Positions 21,313 through 32,892 of a stretch of DNA of 64,000 nt are shown here, in pieces. Source of the DNA: Schistosoma mansoni (taxonomy: Eukaryota > Platyhelminthes > Trematoda > Strigeidida > Schistosomatidae); contig NC_031497.1 of the NCBI RefSeq assembly GCF_000237925.1, positions 25,894,205-25,958,204 of the forward strand. The letters run 5' to 3'. Position 1 is the first letter of the stretch; each line of letters starts with the position of its first letter. Below the pieces are notes generated by a model. The model saw nothing but the letters and a program-made list of their open reading frames with translations. It did no database searches and was not told where the DNA came from. The position numbers and the translations under genes are program-made.

Positions 21313-24140
21313 TTACTTAGGCCTGTTACCCCTCGTTGAGGGGCATAAGTCACCCACCAGGATTCTCCATCAAAATCTGTCCTGGGCAATCCTTTCCGAT
21401 CGTTTCCAGTTCCTAATGACTCTTTTGATGTCTGCTTCCAATTCATGGTGCAATGTATTCGTTGGCCTTCCTCTTTTCCATTTCCTTTCAATATTCAAAG
21501 TTGGCGTTTGCCTCGTGATGCAGTTTGTTGGTTTCCGTAATGTGCGTCCTATCCACCTGCATCGTCTTTTCCCAATTTTCTCATTAGCAGGGAGCTGATC
21601 TGTTCTGTCTTATGGTAGACTGTTACTGATGGTGTCCGGTTAACGGACATTGAGTATCTTGTGCAGACAATTGTTTATAGATACTTGTACATTTTTGATG
21701 ATGATGCTGACTGCGGTATTTCTCAGTTTCAGCTCCATACAGTAGAACTGTCATGACGTTCGTATTGAAGGCTGTGACTTTGCTATTGGTTGACAGTTGT
21801 TTTGAGTTGCATGTGTTCTTCGACTGTAGGAATGCTGTCCTTAATTTGCTAATCCTTACCTTTACGTCTGCATCAGATCCTACTTGTTCATCGATGGCGG
21901 TGCTACCTGGGTACGTGAAAGTTTCCACCTCTTCTAGAATTTGTCCATCAAGTATGATTGGGTTTGTGTTCTTTGTGTTGTATTTGAAGATGTTACTTTT
22001 TCCGTTTTGCATGTTGAGGCCAACTGAAGCAGAGGCTTCTGCTACACTGGCTGTTTTCACCTGCATTTATTACTGTGTATGGGATAACAGAAGTAGGTCG
22101 TTTGCGAAGTCCAAATCGTCTGGTTACATGCAAACCGTCCCTTGTATTTCATGTTTCACTTTAGATGTGGAGATCTCCATAATCCAGTCATCTACTGAAT
22201 CCTTCATCCGGTTCCGCAATACTGTTGGGAAATTTTCGTGTTACCCATAGTAGTGTTATGTCTCTATAGTCCTTACACCTATTGAGATCCCCTTTCTTTG
22301 TATCTTTAGGAGATATCCTTCTTTTCATTCTGTCCGTAATTGTTTATCCTTTCAAATCTTTCTAAATGGAACGCGGAGTATGTTTGCAATTGCTTCCTTG
22401 TCTGACTTCATTGGCACAGTTGATATGTCTTATTGCCCTGCTGCCTTCCTATTGTTCGTTTGTTTGAAGGCCGATCTTCTTTTTATTGTTTGTAGATTAT
22501 AACCCATATGAAGGTCTGTGTGTACCGCTTTAATGTCCGGTGGATTCGAAGGAGCTGGCCTATTCTTGACTTCAAAGTGCTCTACCCACCTGTTCTCCTA
22601 TTCCTGAATCTCAGCGATTGGCTTGCCCTCTTCGTCTTAGATTAGTCGCTCTGATTTATGATATTTCCCTGATACTCTTTTCGTTGTATCATAAGTTGTC
22701 TCTTATTCCCTTCTCTTGCAGCTTTTTTCGCTGTCGTTGCTAGCTCTTCCACGTATTTCTGCCTGTCAGTACTAATGTTCCTCTTCATTTGCTTGTTTGC
22801 TTCTGTGTAATCAGCTTGTGCCTTGACTTTCTCCGTTATTGTTCGGCCGTTGTTGATTGCTGTCTTTTTGTTCTTCCTTTCTTGAATCTTGTGCAGGGTT
22901 TCCACGGAGATCCTTGTGATGATGGTTCTTGCGACCCAGACTATCCTGACATGTTGAAGTTAGTGCTTCTTTGATCCCTTTCCAGTTGTCCTCCATCGTA
23001 GCTTCTTGTTCTTTCAGTAGATCCTGTAGAGCCTGGAACTTGTTGTTGAGAGTTATCTTGAATTGGTTGAGTTTGTTAGTATCTCGAAGGAAGGCTGTAT
23101 TGAACCTTCGTAATGCTATTTGTCCAGTTGTCCATTGTTTTCTTAGCTTCAGTTTAATCTTGGTCACAACCAGGTGGTGATCTGAAGCTATGTTAGCTTC
23201 TGGTTCTCACATCTTCCATTGACCTTCTGAACTTTTCATTGATACAAATATGATCCATCTGGTTTTTCGTGGTGTGGTCTGTGAGATCCATGTAACTTTG
23301 TGTAGGGATATTATATCCCCTATAACCATTTTGTTGAATGCACATAAAAATTTGCAAATCTGTTACCATTCACGTTCCTTTCTCCCAGTCAGTCCATGTC
23401 GCCCCATGATAACTTCATGTCCTATTTTGTCAATTCCGACTTTGGCGTTTAATCCCTCAACAGGATTGTCAGGTCCTGTCCTGAACACTTCCCTATGATC
23501 CATTTCGGCCTCACATGAAACTGATCTTCATTGTCGTCATTGCTGTCAATAGTGGGTGTGTAGCACCGGATAACAAATCATTGTGATCCCCTCCTTCATT
23601 GTTTTGAAAGATGCTTTGATGATTCTAGATCCATGATATTCCCATTCTATAAGTGCATTACGCGCTTCTTTGGATAGCAGCAGAGCAACTACCTGAGTGT
23701 GCGGAGCATTTTCTTCTTCGTGACCAGAGTACGGCAGCATCTCTCCCGTATCTAACCTTTACTGTCTAAATTGGGTCCAACCAGTCTCACTTATTCCGAG
23801 CACCACCAAGTTGCATCTCCTCATTTCCGTTGCTATTTGACTGGCCCTCCCGGTCTCCCACATTACCCGAACGTTCCATATACCGATAAAAATGGTTCCT
23901 CTGGTTGTTAAAAGGGGGATCGGCCTCGTGACTTCCGAAGAATATCGGCTTTCACCATGTGACGTTATAATCCTTCCTTCAACTGGGAGGGAAGAGTTCG
24001 AATTGGTCATTCTGGTTCGTATTTTGACTTATGAAAGTTGTTTTCTATGGGATGGGGTTACTGACCTCACGCCAAACAATCCTTCTTTACCCGGGCTTGG
24101 AATCAGCAGTAACGCCAGATAAACTAAAGGCGGAGTTAGT
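21313..24140 (-). mobile_element. SR2-like RTE retrotransposon with both ends and an internal deletion
   Basis: It is flanked by a perfect 12-bp duplication, TGTTACTGATAC, at 21301-21312 and 24141-24152, so the 2.83-kb insertion is complete at both ends. The 3' end carries the SR2-like GGGGTAACAGGCCTAAGTAAG tail. The coding region runs from an endonuclease start (24010) to the C-terminus, but the RT palm is missing (junction near 22195). Several other stops and shifts are present. Confidence 0.85.
21620..24010 (-). pseudogene. SR2-like RTE ORF: endonuclease, truncated RT, C-terminus
   Basis: Endonuclease start: TIFIGIWNVRVMWETGRASQ, VVLGISETGWTQ; then frame pieces with EARNALIEWEYHGSRIIKAS and a linker (RKNKKTAINNGRTITEKVKA). 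The frame then goes straight from MKDSVD to DWIMEIS near 22195 and on to FANDLLLLSHT. The palm block with the first catalytic Asp (the F-x-D box) is therefore absent, and the second site reads FAND where ADD is expected. C-terminal landmarks include TASVAEASASVGLNMQNGKS and [11 protein letters not shown]. Not functional. Confidence 0.75.
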
Positions 24141-24152
24141 TGTTACTGATAC

Positions 24153-24708
24153 ATAGATATTATACTAGATTTCATGTAAAATATCTCGGGTCGGTTATTC
24201 TAGCTATTGAACTTGAACAGTAGAATAGCTTTGCAGCTAGGGCGGATCGTTCTAATGAGCTTTAGTTCGTCGAGCTGAGTGGTTTAATGGTGAAGGCTTC
24301 AGTATAATAAGGTTTTCTCAGTGATTGACTTACTAATAAATTTGACACTAAAAGTGTGTGACTGAAGCTAAATAGTAAAAGATAGCCTTCTAAATAACAT
24401 TGGGATGTTGTTGCCCAGGTAAAGAATAATTAACAGTTCAATACTTTTTGGTCTTCAATGTTAAGGACCACGCCTTGATTACGAATTATCCATAAAACAT
24501 TATGCAATCTGCAGTTTCATATGAATTTTGTCCGTGAATTTCTGGACTTTGTATCTCAGATATTCACATTGCTGGTTTCACACGTACTCGTGAATTCATG
24601 GAGATGCATGTATAAGCGCGGAGTTTTTAAGAAATCGGGCTTCCAATGAGTAGGTTAATGGTCCGAACTTGCTATTAGAGATGACACTTTTCTCATCTAA
24701 ATTTTCAG
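24153..24708. other. No gene recognised
   Basis: AT-rich. A tRNA-like string near 24270-24310 (GAGTGGTTTAATGGTGAAGG) is too weak to call. Confidence 0.4.
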
Positions 24709-25283
24709 GAGTTGAACTTTTACCGGGAGATTCACTTGTTGACTTAGAATGTGCCGATGACATAGTTCTATTTGGTGAAGACGCTGACAAAATGCAGAAT
24801 ATTCTGACCACCGTAAGCAACAATGCAAGCATGTTCGGGATGTGATTCTCTCCCTCGAAATGCAAGATGTTACTTCAGGATTGGGTTTCATCGACACCCG
24901 AACTAATGATAGGGAGTGAAGTATTTGAACGTGTCGACTGCTTCACTTATCTTGGGAGTCTCATCAGCCCTTGTGGTGTGGCGTGTGACGAAATCTTAAC
25001 ACGGATACAGAAGGCTCGTCTAGCGTTTGCTAACTTGCGTCATTTGTGGCGTAGGCGAGATATCCATCTAGCAACCAAAGGACGGATTTACTGCACAACG
25101 GTTCGCTCTGTTCTTCTTTATGGCAGTAAAACATGGCCGATAAGAGTAGAGGATATTCGTGGGCTACTAGTATTCGATCATAGATGTCTTCGAAGCATTG
25201 CTCGTATATCCTGGGACCACCAGGTGAGTAATGCAGTTGTTAGGAAACGGGTACTAGGTAAGACGAAAGACGAGGCTCTCTGA
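24709..25283 (+). pseudogene. RTE family 2 fragment: end of RT and C-terminal region
   Basis: It starts abruptly with ELLPGDSLVDLECADDIVLF, has a stop at 24843 (GM-stop-FSPSKC), then continues PELMIGSEVFERVDCFTYLG, RRRDIHLATKGRIYC and VRSVLLYGSKTWPIRVEDIR. It is a close relative of the 44.1-46.6 kb element. Homology ends at RKRVLG, right before GTAAGA; the left edge follows TTTTCAG. The YADD-box Tyr is Cys here (CADD). Confidence 0.7.
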
Positions 25284-25645
25284 TTTTATTTCATGTCCCA
25301 GTATCGGGGAACAGCCGATTAGGAAAAAGAACTGCTTTTGATAAGGCTCAATGGGATGACGCTAGATGATCAACAAACAGCTAACAACCAACCAGCATGG
25401 TGGTTCACAGAGTGCCTGAGCCAGTAGGTAATAGTCGCGATAAAGCTCACAGACATAATATACGACAGTAGTATTAGCTATCACATAACATAGACCCTCG
25501 CGCCACCACAATAATTAGCGCATTCAGGCTTCCTCGTCCTTTACATCTTCCGACTATAAAACCTCCGTGTCTGACGACTGTGTACTTTAGAAACCGAGAG
25601 GACTGAATCGAGGTCTCTCAAGCTTGGTATATATAAAAGAGACCT

Positions 25646-25852
25646 TGTAACAGCTCAGGTTGGTTGGTTAAGAGTTGACCCCAAACAACCAAGCATATGC
25701 TAAAACAGTATTGTTCAAGTATTCATTCACTTCCTTACTTTTTGTAAGCGTTATATTCCCTATTATCTTATATTGAATGTTGAGAGCCTTTGTTTGTCTG
25801 AACAGATAATCCCACGCTCCACTGTGACTGCGCGAAGATCGAAATAAAGACC
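25646..25852 (+). repeat. Gypsy-1 LTR, first 207 bases
   Basis: Starts TGTAACAGCTCAGG and stops at AAATAAAGACC, where the Gypsy-2 LTR begins. It is preceded by ACCT (25642-25645), which recurs at 33144-33147 beside the LTR at 32893, so these may be the outer ends of one plus-strand element. Confidence 0.8.
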
Positions 25853-26174
25853 TGTAACACGTGGAATCAGCAGTTAGAGAACAGCAGTACAGATCTGAAA
25901 AACAGCACAGCACACAATGTTAAACGAGGACTTCACACCAAGAGAGAACACAGTGGGAATCACGAGCCTCTTTATTTTAAAATCAAAAAGCGCGGTGCGC
26001 AAGAGTACAGCGGGAAGAGTCAGTTTACAAAGTAGTCTTATGAGTCATCCTGTAAGCTTAGTGTACATAGGGCTTGCTCTTCTTCCTCTAAAGAGTTTAT
26101 GTTTGGTCGCCCTGCAATAGAAAGAAAATAGAATGCATTAGTATATCATACATAGCAATTTCAACTCCGTTACA
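25853..26174 (-). repeat. Gypsy-2 3' LTR
   Basis: About 322 bp bounded by TGTAACACGTGG and CTCCGTTACA, i.e. the inverted TGTAAC/GTTACA ends. It lies beside a purine-rich tract on the minus strand (AAGAGAGGGGGCGG, 26175-26188), the expected polypurine primer. The pol stop codon TAA is formed by the first bases of the LTR. Confidence 0.8.
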
Positions 26175-29100
26175 CCGCCCCCTCTCTTAAATAGGCACTG
26201 TCCTCAGTGCCTGGTCTCGGACATGGATATGCTGTCCCCCCTTCTGATGGTACCTCATAAAACGTAGTGGCAGGTGGTGGATTGGCGAACTGGGCATCCG
26301 AGGAAACTGTCATCCTATCTGGTTTTATTTGGTTATAGTGTACAGTTATCACGTCATCCTGGGGTCGTTGCAAGTTACGTAATACGAACGTAGTGGGGGA
26401 TCGGATGAGGACGATTTTAAAGGGGCCTTGCCATGGCTGGTGGAATTTACTGCAACTCCCTGACGATGTCATGGGACGACGTAGCCAAACGCGATCACCG
26501 ACCTTATACACTGGTCCGTGCACCCGACGATCGTACCAGTCCTTTTGATGTTCACTAGCTTTGCGCAAATTGCTGTTGATCAAGCGGTATGCATCAGCTA
26601 AGCGGTTACGGAGAGTACGTATGTACGGTACATGCTCCTGTTCTTCGCAGGGCAGCAGGGGCCACTGTATCTCCACTGGTAAGCGTCATTCATGCCCGAA
26701 TAATAAAATAGCGGGTGAAAACCCGGTGGAGCCATGTACCGATGTACGATATGCTAAAAGACACTGAGGAAGGACATCATCCCATAACTCCTGCGACGAT
26801 CTGCTCACAAACGCCTGCAATATGGCTTTAATACTTCTGTTTGTTCTTTCTACCAGCCCGTTACCTTCTGGGTGATACGCAGTGGTTCGTGTCTTCCTGA
26901 TTCCCAAAAGCTGGCATATCTCGGCGATGAGGTGACTTTCAAAGGCTGGACCTTGATCAGAATGAAGTGAGAAGGAGGAGCCATAGCGGGAAACCCAATG
27001 ATCGATGAAAGCTCGGGCAACCGTAAGAGCGTCTTGCTGGGGAAGGGGTACCGCTTCGCACCATTTAGTAAAGTAATCTACCATAACCAGTATGTAGCGA
27101 TTCCCTTTCTTCGTTGTTGTTAATGGTCCCATGATATCTATGCCGATCCGCTGATGCGGTCCTGTGGTCACCATCGGGGTTAACGGTGCACGAGGTGTCT
27201 GTCGAGGCGATTTGAAACGGCAGCACGTGTTACAATTTTTGAAAATTTTCACTACATCTTCATGCATGGATGGCCACCAAAAGCGCTGGCGGACCGCGTA
27301 TTCCGTCCTTCGTTCTCCTACATGACCTAGTTCGCGGTGCACCTGCTCCACAATGCTCTCAACTTTTATCCGTGGTACTACCAATAGAGGTTTTCTCGCT
27401 TCGTTAATTAAGAATAACGTGTCGCCATATAATTTTAGATTACTCCATTTAGTGCAAATACGACGAGTTGTTAATGATTGATCCTTTAACTCTTTCATGG
27501 ATGGTTTATTGTTTCCCTGTAACTGTCTTTGATATATAATCTGCATGTCTGGGTCTGCTGCTTGCAGGGAAGGCCAATCGATCTCTAGGGCCGTGCTAAG
27601 AACTGCATTAACAGTACCTGCGGTTTGAGGTATGCGGGAAAGAGCGTCTGCGTTTGTATGTCGGCTTCCAGGTCGGTACTCGCATGTGAAATCGAACTCT
27701 TGTAGTCGTTCTTGCCAGCGTGCCACTTGCCCCTCTGGCTCGCGGAAGGAGCGGAGCCACTGTAATGCACGATGGTCTGTGCGTACACGAAAAGGGCGCC
27801 CTAGGAGATAGTGACGAAAATGTTGCAAAAATTTTACCAAAGCCAGCATCTCTCGGCGCGTCGTAGAATACCTTGTCTCCCTTTTATCTAACCGCCGGCT
27901 AGCGTACGGTATGACCCTCTCCTGTCCATCTTGTGTTGTTTGAGAAAGGACTGCTCCGATTGCTGACGAGCTAGCATCAGTGTCAAGTATAAACTCACCT
28001 CCTTTATCTGAAGTGTCTGGAAAAGCTAGTATGGGTGGAGCAGCAAGACATGATTTCAGGGTGTTAAATGCTTGTTGGCATTCTGTGGTCCACAAAAATT
28101 TTCGTCCTTTATGCGTCAGGCGATGTAAAGGTGCTGCTAGGGATGCGAAATCGCGCACGAAACGTCTATAGTAAGAAGCGAGCCCCAAGAAGCTACGTAC
28201 CTCCTCCGCAGATTTCGGCTGTGGCCAATTAATAATGGCGCTCGTTTTTTCCTTATCTGTTGCTACCCCATCCTCTGTAATGCGATGTCCTAGAAAGAGT
28301 ACTTCTTTCTGCAAGAGTCGACATTTGGACGGTTTCACCTTTAAATTGTGCTGCTTAATACGCTGTAAGACTGCCCTTAAGTTGGCATTATGCTGTTCAG
28401 GCGTGCTACAATACACAATAATATCATCAAGGTAAATCAAACATTTGTGTGGTACCAGGCCATGTAGAACCGTCTGCATGAGTCGTTGAAAGGTTGCTGG
28501 GGCATTAGTTAACCCGAAAGGCATCACCTGAAATTCGTAGAGACCATTTGGTACAACAAATGCCGTCTTTTTTCTATCCTGAGGTCGTACTTCTACTTGC
28601 CAGTATCCGGATGCTAGGTCTAAAGTCGAAAACCAACACGCACCTCTCATAGCATCCAATGTTGTATCAATCCGTGGTAGTGGGAAGGAGTCGCGCTTTT
28701 TTATAGCATTAAGGCGACGGTAATCTATACATAATCGAAGGGAGGAGTCTTTCTTCTTCACTAAAACAATGGGTGAAGCCCACAGTGATGAAGATGGCAC
28801 AATAATCTTTTTCTCTAACATCTCTTTTATTATTGATTCTAACTGAGGCTGATAGTGTACCGGTACTCTTCGGGGTGGTTGACGTAATGGCATATGATCA
28901 CCTGTGGGAATGGAGTGTTGTACTGTGGTCGTCCGATTACCAGAGATATTCTCTGAGAAAACAGAACTAAATTTTTGAAGTAAGGAAATGGTTGATAGAC
29001 GGACATCCTCTGTTACTTGTTTATTGGTTTGTACCTGGTGTATGACTTCTGACACCCCTACGTGAGCTACCGACTTAGTTGCGTTCTTAAGGCGATGTGT

Positions 29101-30101
29101 CGGAATGGTTACTTCCCCGATTCGAGCTTCCGCCTTAGCTACATGTATAACGACGTCATATTTTAACATGAAGTCAACTCCAAGTATAACATCCCAGGTG
29201 AGTGTGTGGCATACTAAAAATTCGTGTAGGAATGAGTGTCTATTCACCGTTACCTCCAACCACACCTTAGACCGTACATCCAGAAGGTCACCACCGGCTG
29301 TTTTTAGTGTGGAGGAACATGGTTTTTGTCGGTTTATGCGATTCAATGTGCTTAAAAACCCTTCTCTCACAATGGATACTGAAGCTCCTGTATCCAGTAG
29401 AATAGTAGTCTGTAGCCCCTGTAAACTACCAGCTATGGTTATCGGATATACTGATTCAGAATAATATGAAGACAAATGGGAAAAACTGGTCTCACCTGGT
29501 TTCCAAAACTTATTGTGCCCACATTTTCGGGCTCTCCGTCCAAAGCGTTGGCAGTAAAAACACTTTATCTTCCGGTTATGTTGACTGGTTGGTAGCGACT
29601 GTCTATCAGGGTGCCGTTTGACCGCAGAAATAGTTTGAGTGAAGCCGGACTGATGTGGTTCTCCAGGCTGGTCAATAGCATTCGCTGACAAATGCGGTGT
29701 ATTGACAGCGTTTGATAGCTTGTCTGCAGCAACGAATCGGAGAACTGTGGTTCTTAGGTCTTGAATGCTTTTTGGTGGCATGTACAGAAGGTGCTGTCGT
29801 AGTGCACCTGGCAAAAGGCCTTCTGTAAATCGTGCGCGTATTATTTCTTCCCGAATAGAAACGTCTAAGCTTGGGAAGGCTACTATTGCTGCTTGCTGCA
29901 GGGAGTGTAGATATTCCATGGGTTCCTCACTCGTTTTCTGGTGACGCGACAGGAACTGCATGGTCCCCAGCTGCGTGCCTACTGTTAACGAAAAGCATTC
30001 ATCAAGAACCTTCCAGTTTTGGGCAGATGAGTTGCTTGCGGTAAAACCATTGGCAATGGCCCTTTTTGCCGCTTCATCGTCTAAACACGACAGGAGGAAG
30101 T
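26170..30101 (-). pseudogene. Gypsy-2 gag-pol polyprotein, 5'-truncated, one in-frame stop
   Basis: A single long minus-strand frame: gag end (QNWKVLDECFSLTVGTQLGT), zinc knuckle CFYCQRFGRRARKC, protease ILLDTGASVSIV, reverse transcriptase (LRLCIDYRRLNAI, FSTLDLASGYWQVEV, active site LIYLDDIIVYC), RNase H (FILDTDASSSAIGAVLSQ, FRVRTDHRALQWL, NADALSRI) and integrase (HRELGHVGER, NCNTCC, IGIDIMGPL, SDQGPAFES, NGLVERTNRS). The knuckle His is replaced by Arg. A TGA after LLFGHE (near 26688) breaks an otherwise open frame that goes on for 168 codons to the LTR. The N-terminus and 5' LTR are missing: at 30101 the sequence switches to Gypsy-1 LTR. Confidence 0.85.
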
Positions 30102-30279
30102 CCAAACAACCAAGCATATGCTAAAACAGTATTGTTCAAGTATTCATTCACTTCCTTACTTTTTGTGAGCGTTATATTCCATATTATCTTATATTGAATG
30201 TAGAGAGCCTTTGTTTGTCTGAACAGATAATCCCACGCTCCACTGTGACTGCGCGAAGATCGAAATAAAGACCTATTCA
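30102..30279 (+). repeat. Gypsy-1 LTR, internal part (second copy)
   Basis: From CCAAACAACCAAGC to AAAGACCTATTCA. The part up to AAAGACC duplicates 25682-25852, so an about 170-bp direct repeat flanks Gypsy-2. Its last 13 bases are the left target duplication of the Penelope-like element. Confidence 0.8.
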
Positions 30280-31625
30280 ATAAGAAAAAGAGAATTCAGC
30301 GAAGAAAATTTTCTTTTCGACGAAATCATTTACTTAAGCTGTACATTCGTATATATAGTGATATGGAAAATATATTTCTATAGGAGGCTAGAAAAGATTG
30401 CATTATAAATGGATTCGACAATAAATAACAAATGAGGTGGCGTACTAATCAAGGGGTAAGGGAGAAAATAATTTATGGGTCAGATAATAGTTCAATTGAC
30501 AGATATGAAGAAAAGTGACAAACACAAAGGTCATAATAATAATAATCTGAGTAATAATCAAGAAAACTTGTATAAGGTAATAATAATAATAATAACTGAT
30601 TAGAGTTTAAATGTAAAATAGTAATTTAAAAAACAAAAACCGATAATAATCAGATAAAAGTACAAAAACAAAAAACCAAAAAACGTACCCAATGAGGAAA
30701 TTAGGGCCAAGGAAGGGTAAGAGGTTGGACAAATCGTTTCTGCACGCAAAGTTCAGGCTTGAATTCATGGATTGCCAATGCCTCAGCAGTGCATAAAATA
30801 TTGATTCGACCTCCCTTTGAACCGGTTCCTTTAACTCTATAGATTATTTTAAAAGACGTCTCTTTTGGAGCAATGTGTCCGCAATTGATCAAGTGCTCTT
30901 GTATCGAACTGGTTATCTTCTTACATTCACCTTTTAGGAGCCAAGCTGGATAGTGTTCAGAGATACGTTTGGAAAGCGATCGCTTTGTGCGGCCTATATA
31001 ACGTGTTCCACATGAGCAAGTAAATTTATAAATACACATCGATGTGGCCCAAAGCGAAAGCTTATCCTTAACACACCCCCGAATGGTAGGCCGGCTAGAG
31101 AAAACGATTCGGAGCTTGGCTGTGTAGAAAGTTTTATTCAACGTTTTTGAAATCCGTTTATTCAGGATTTCAGCAGCCGTGTCTCCCTTGAATTCCATAT
31201 TCATAAACAAGGTTTTCTTCTGCACCGTCAAAGTTATTTGTTGCTGACGTCTAGATGTTAAGTTGCTATCAACGAACCTCGGTGGATAACCATTTTTGAT
31301 GAGGGTCTGTCGAAGATGAAGTAATTCTTCATTTATTGTGTCACTAGAACAGATTCGCTTAATCCTAGATGATAAAGAGTGAATTAAGTTCCTCTTTCGA
31401 CTCAGTGGAACCCAACTATGGAAATTCGTGTATTGTCCATTCCAAGTGGGTTTTCTATACATAGATCTTTGTAAATAACCATCAGGCAATCTTTTCAAAT
31501 GGACATCAAGAAAATGGAATTCGTGGTTCGATTCTGCCTCTAAGGTGATTTCGTCGAAAAGAAAATTTTCTTCGCTGAATTCTCTTTTTCTTATTCAATG
31601 ACATTATGAGTTATTTTAGTTATCT
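30280..31625 (-). mobile_element. Penelope-like element, 5'-truncated, inserted in the Gypsy-1 LTR
   Basis: It is flanked by AAAGACCTATTCA at 30267-30279 and 31626-31638, a 13-bp target duplication. A perfect 50-bp inverted repeat lies at 30279-30328 and 31546-31595; the right arm is in frame with the RT. The 3' UTR (30330-30700) is AT-rich with ATA repeats. I found no hammerhead core in it. Confidence 0.8.
30701..31595 (-). pseudogene. Penelope-like RT (C-terminal part) and GIY-YIG endonuclease
   Basis: The frame is open into the right terminal repeat (KREFSEENFLFDEITLEAES), followed by HEFHFLDVHLKRLPDGYLQR, the conserved block behind the Penelope RT palm, and a basic thumb region. The C-terminus has a GIY-YIG domain: CIYKFTCSCGTRYIGRT, then KRISEHYPAWL. 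The frame runs to a stop at 30701 without damage. The catalytic palm is absent because of 5' truncation, so the copy is inactive. Penelope-like elements combine this RT with this nuclease; that is established for the group. Confidence 0.8.
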
Positions 31626-31888
31626 AAAGACCTATTCACTACTTCTCTGGTTTCTTCTATCAATAGCACGAGGGTTACCTTAAGGCACGAAAGGGGTGAG
31701 CCCTTTTTGAACACAAATTTAACCTCATTTCTGTTATTAATTTTTTTTTACTTAATCGTAAAAGTAGACCTGATTATCCGTAAACTAAGTTGAGTATATA
31801 ACTAGTTTATTCCGTATTATCTTAAGTTATTCGTGTTATAGTAACCATTTTTCGTGCTAACTTTATTGCTATATTTGTCACATACCTC
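31626..31888 (+). repeat. Gypsy-1 LTR tail and leader, second copy
   Basis: Continues the LTR (CTATTCACTACTTCTCTGG to GAGGGTTACC, 31675 or so) and the leader to the gag ATG at 31889. It mirrors 9505-9770 on the opposite strand. Confidence 0.75.
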
Positions 31889-32436
31889 ATGTCAGACTCA
31901 ATAGAAACCCATAATCTGGAGGATTTGTCACCGGTGGAGATAGACACTGTTATGACTACGAAATCCCGACTTCCAGAATTTGATCGTAGTGATCCTGAGT
32001 TGTGGTTTGCTCAACTAGAGCATTATTTCACGAGACACAATATCAAATCTGAAGGGATTCGCTATAGAGACTTGTGTTCTATCCTTCCTCCTTCAGTCGC
32101 CAAAGAAGTCCGTGACTTGATTTTAGATCCACCATCACCACAACCATACACCATCTTAAGACGAGAGATAATGAACCGTTTATCATTATCAGATAGTCAA
32201 AGAATCCAAAGACTTTTTCAAGGTGAAACACTAGGTGATCGGTCGCCGTCACAGTTTTTGCGTCACCTCCAAGTGTTAATGGGTGATAACACAGTGGGTG
32301 AAGCAGTCCTAAAACAAGGATGGATACAAGCTCTCCCATGCTACGTCCAACACTGTTTGGATGCACAAGATCCTGAAACCTCATTATCTCATTTAGCGCG
32401 TATAGCCGATAGAATAATGGAGAGAGGTCCTCCAAC
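31889..32436 (+). pseudogene. Gypsy-1 gag, second copy, cut by an assembly gap
   Basis: 182 codons from ATG to the gap, same protein as the minus-strand gag at 9504 (MSDSIETHNLEDLSPVEIDT to ADRIMERGPP). With the leader this makes an inverted repeat of more than 700 bp between the two loci. What follows the gap (32637 on) is not recognisable gag or pol, so either the gap hides pol or the element is internally deleted. Confidence 0.75.
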
Positions 32437-32636
32437 NNNNNNNNNNNNNNNNNNNNNNNNNNNNNNNNNNNNNNNNNNNNNNNNNNNNNNNNNNNNNNNN
32501 NNNNNNNNNNNNNNNNNNNNNNNNNNNNNNNNNNNNNNNNNNNNNNNNNNNNNNNNNNNNNNNNNNNNNNNNNNNNNNNNNNNNNNNNNNNNNNNNNNNN
32601 NNNNNNNNNNNNNNNNNNNNNNNNNNNNNNNNNNNN
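32437..32636. other. Assembly gap (200 N)
   Basis: Exactly 200 N, a conventional placeholder; the true length is unknown. It starts inside the repeated Gypsy-1 gag. Confidence 0.95.
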
Positions 32637-32892
32637 TTCTCTTGAAAGCACGCAGCAAACCGTCAGCGATAGTTGTAGAAAAGATCACATGCTACAAAAT
32701 AAGATGACAAGCTAGTAAATGAAGAGACATCCATGGACTATCGTTGAAAGCGTTAGTCGTAACTGATTGTGAGTCAAATAGTGAGCGAGTTGATAATTTC
32801 GTCTTGGGATGAGAAATAGAACGAAGGTGTTATCGATAGATAGGTTAATCGAACCGACGTTCCTACGGAAGTCGATTCTAGGGGGAAGCTAA

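Noticed and set aside
30280-31625. Hammerhead ribozyme in the Penelope-like element
   Set aside because: Such elements can carry one, but no CTGANGA with a matching GAAA and GTC was found; the copy is 5'-truncated.
32437-32636. Frames running through N as proteins
   Set aside because: Artefact of translating the assembly gap; the same holds at 44727-44926.
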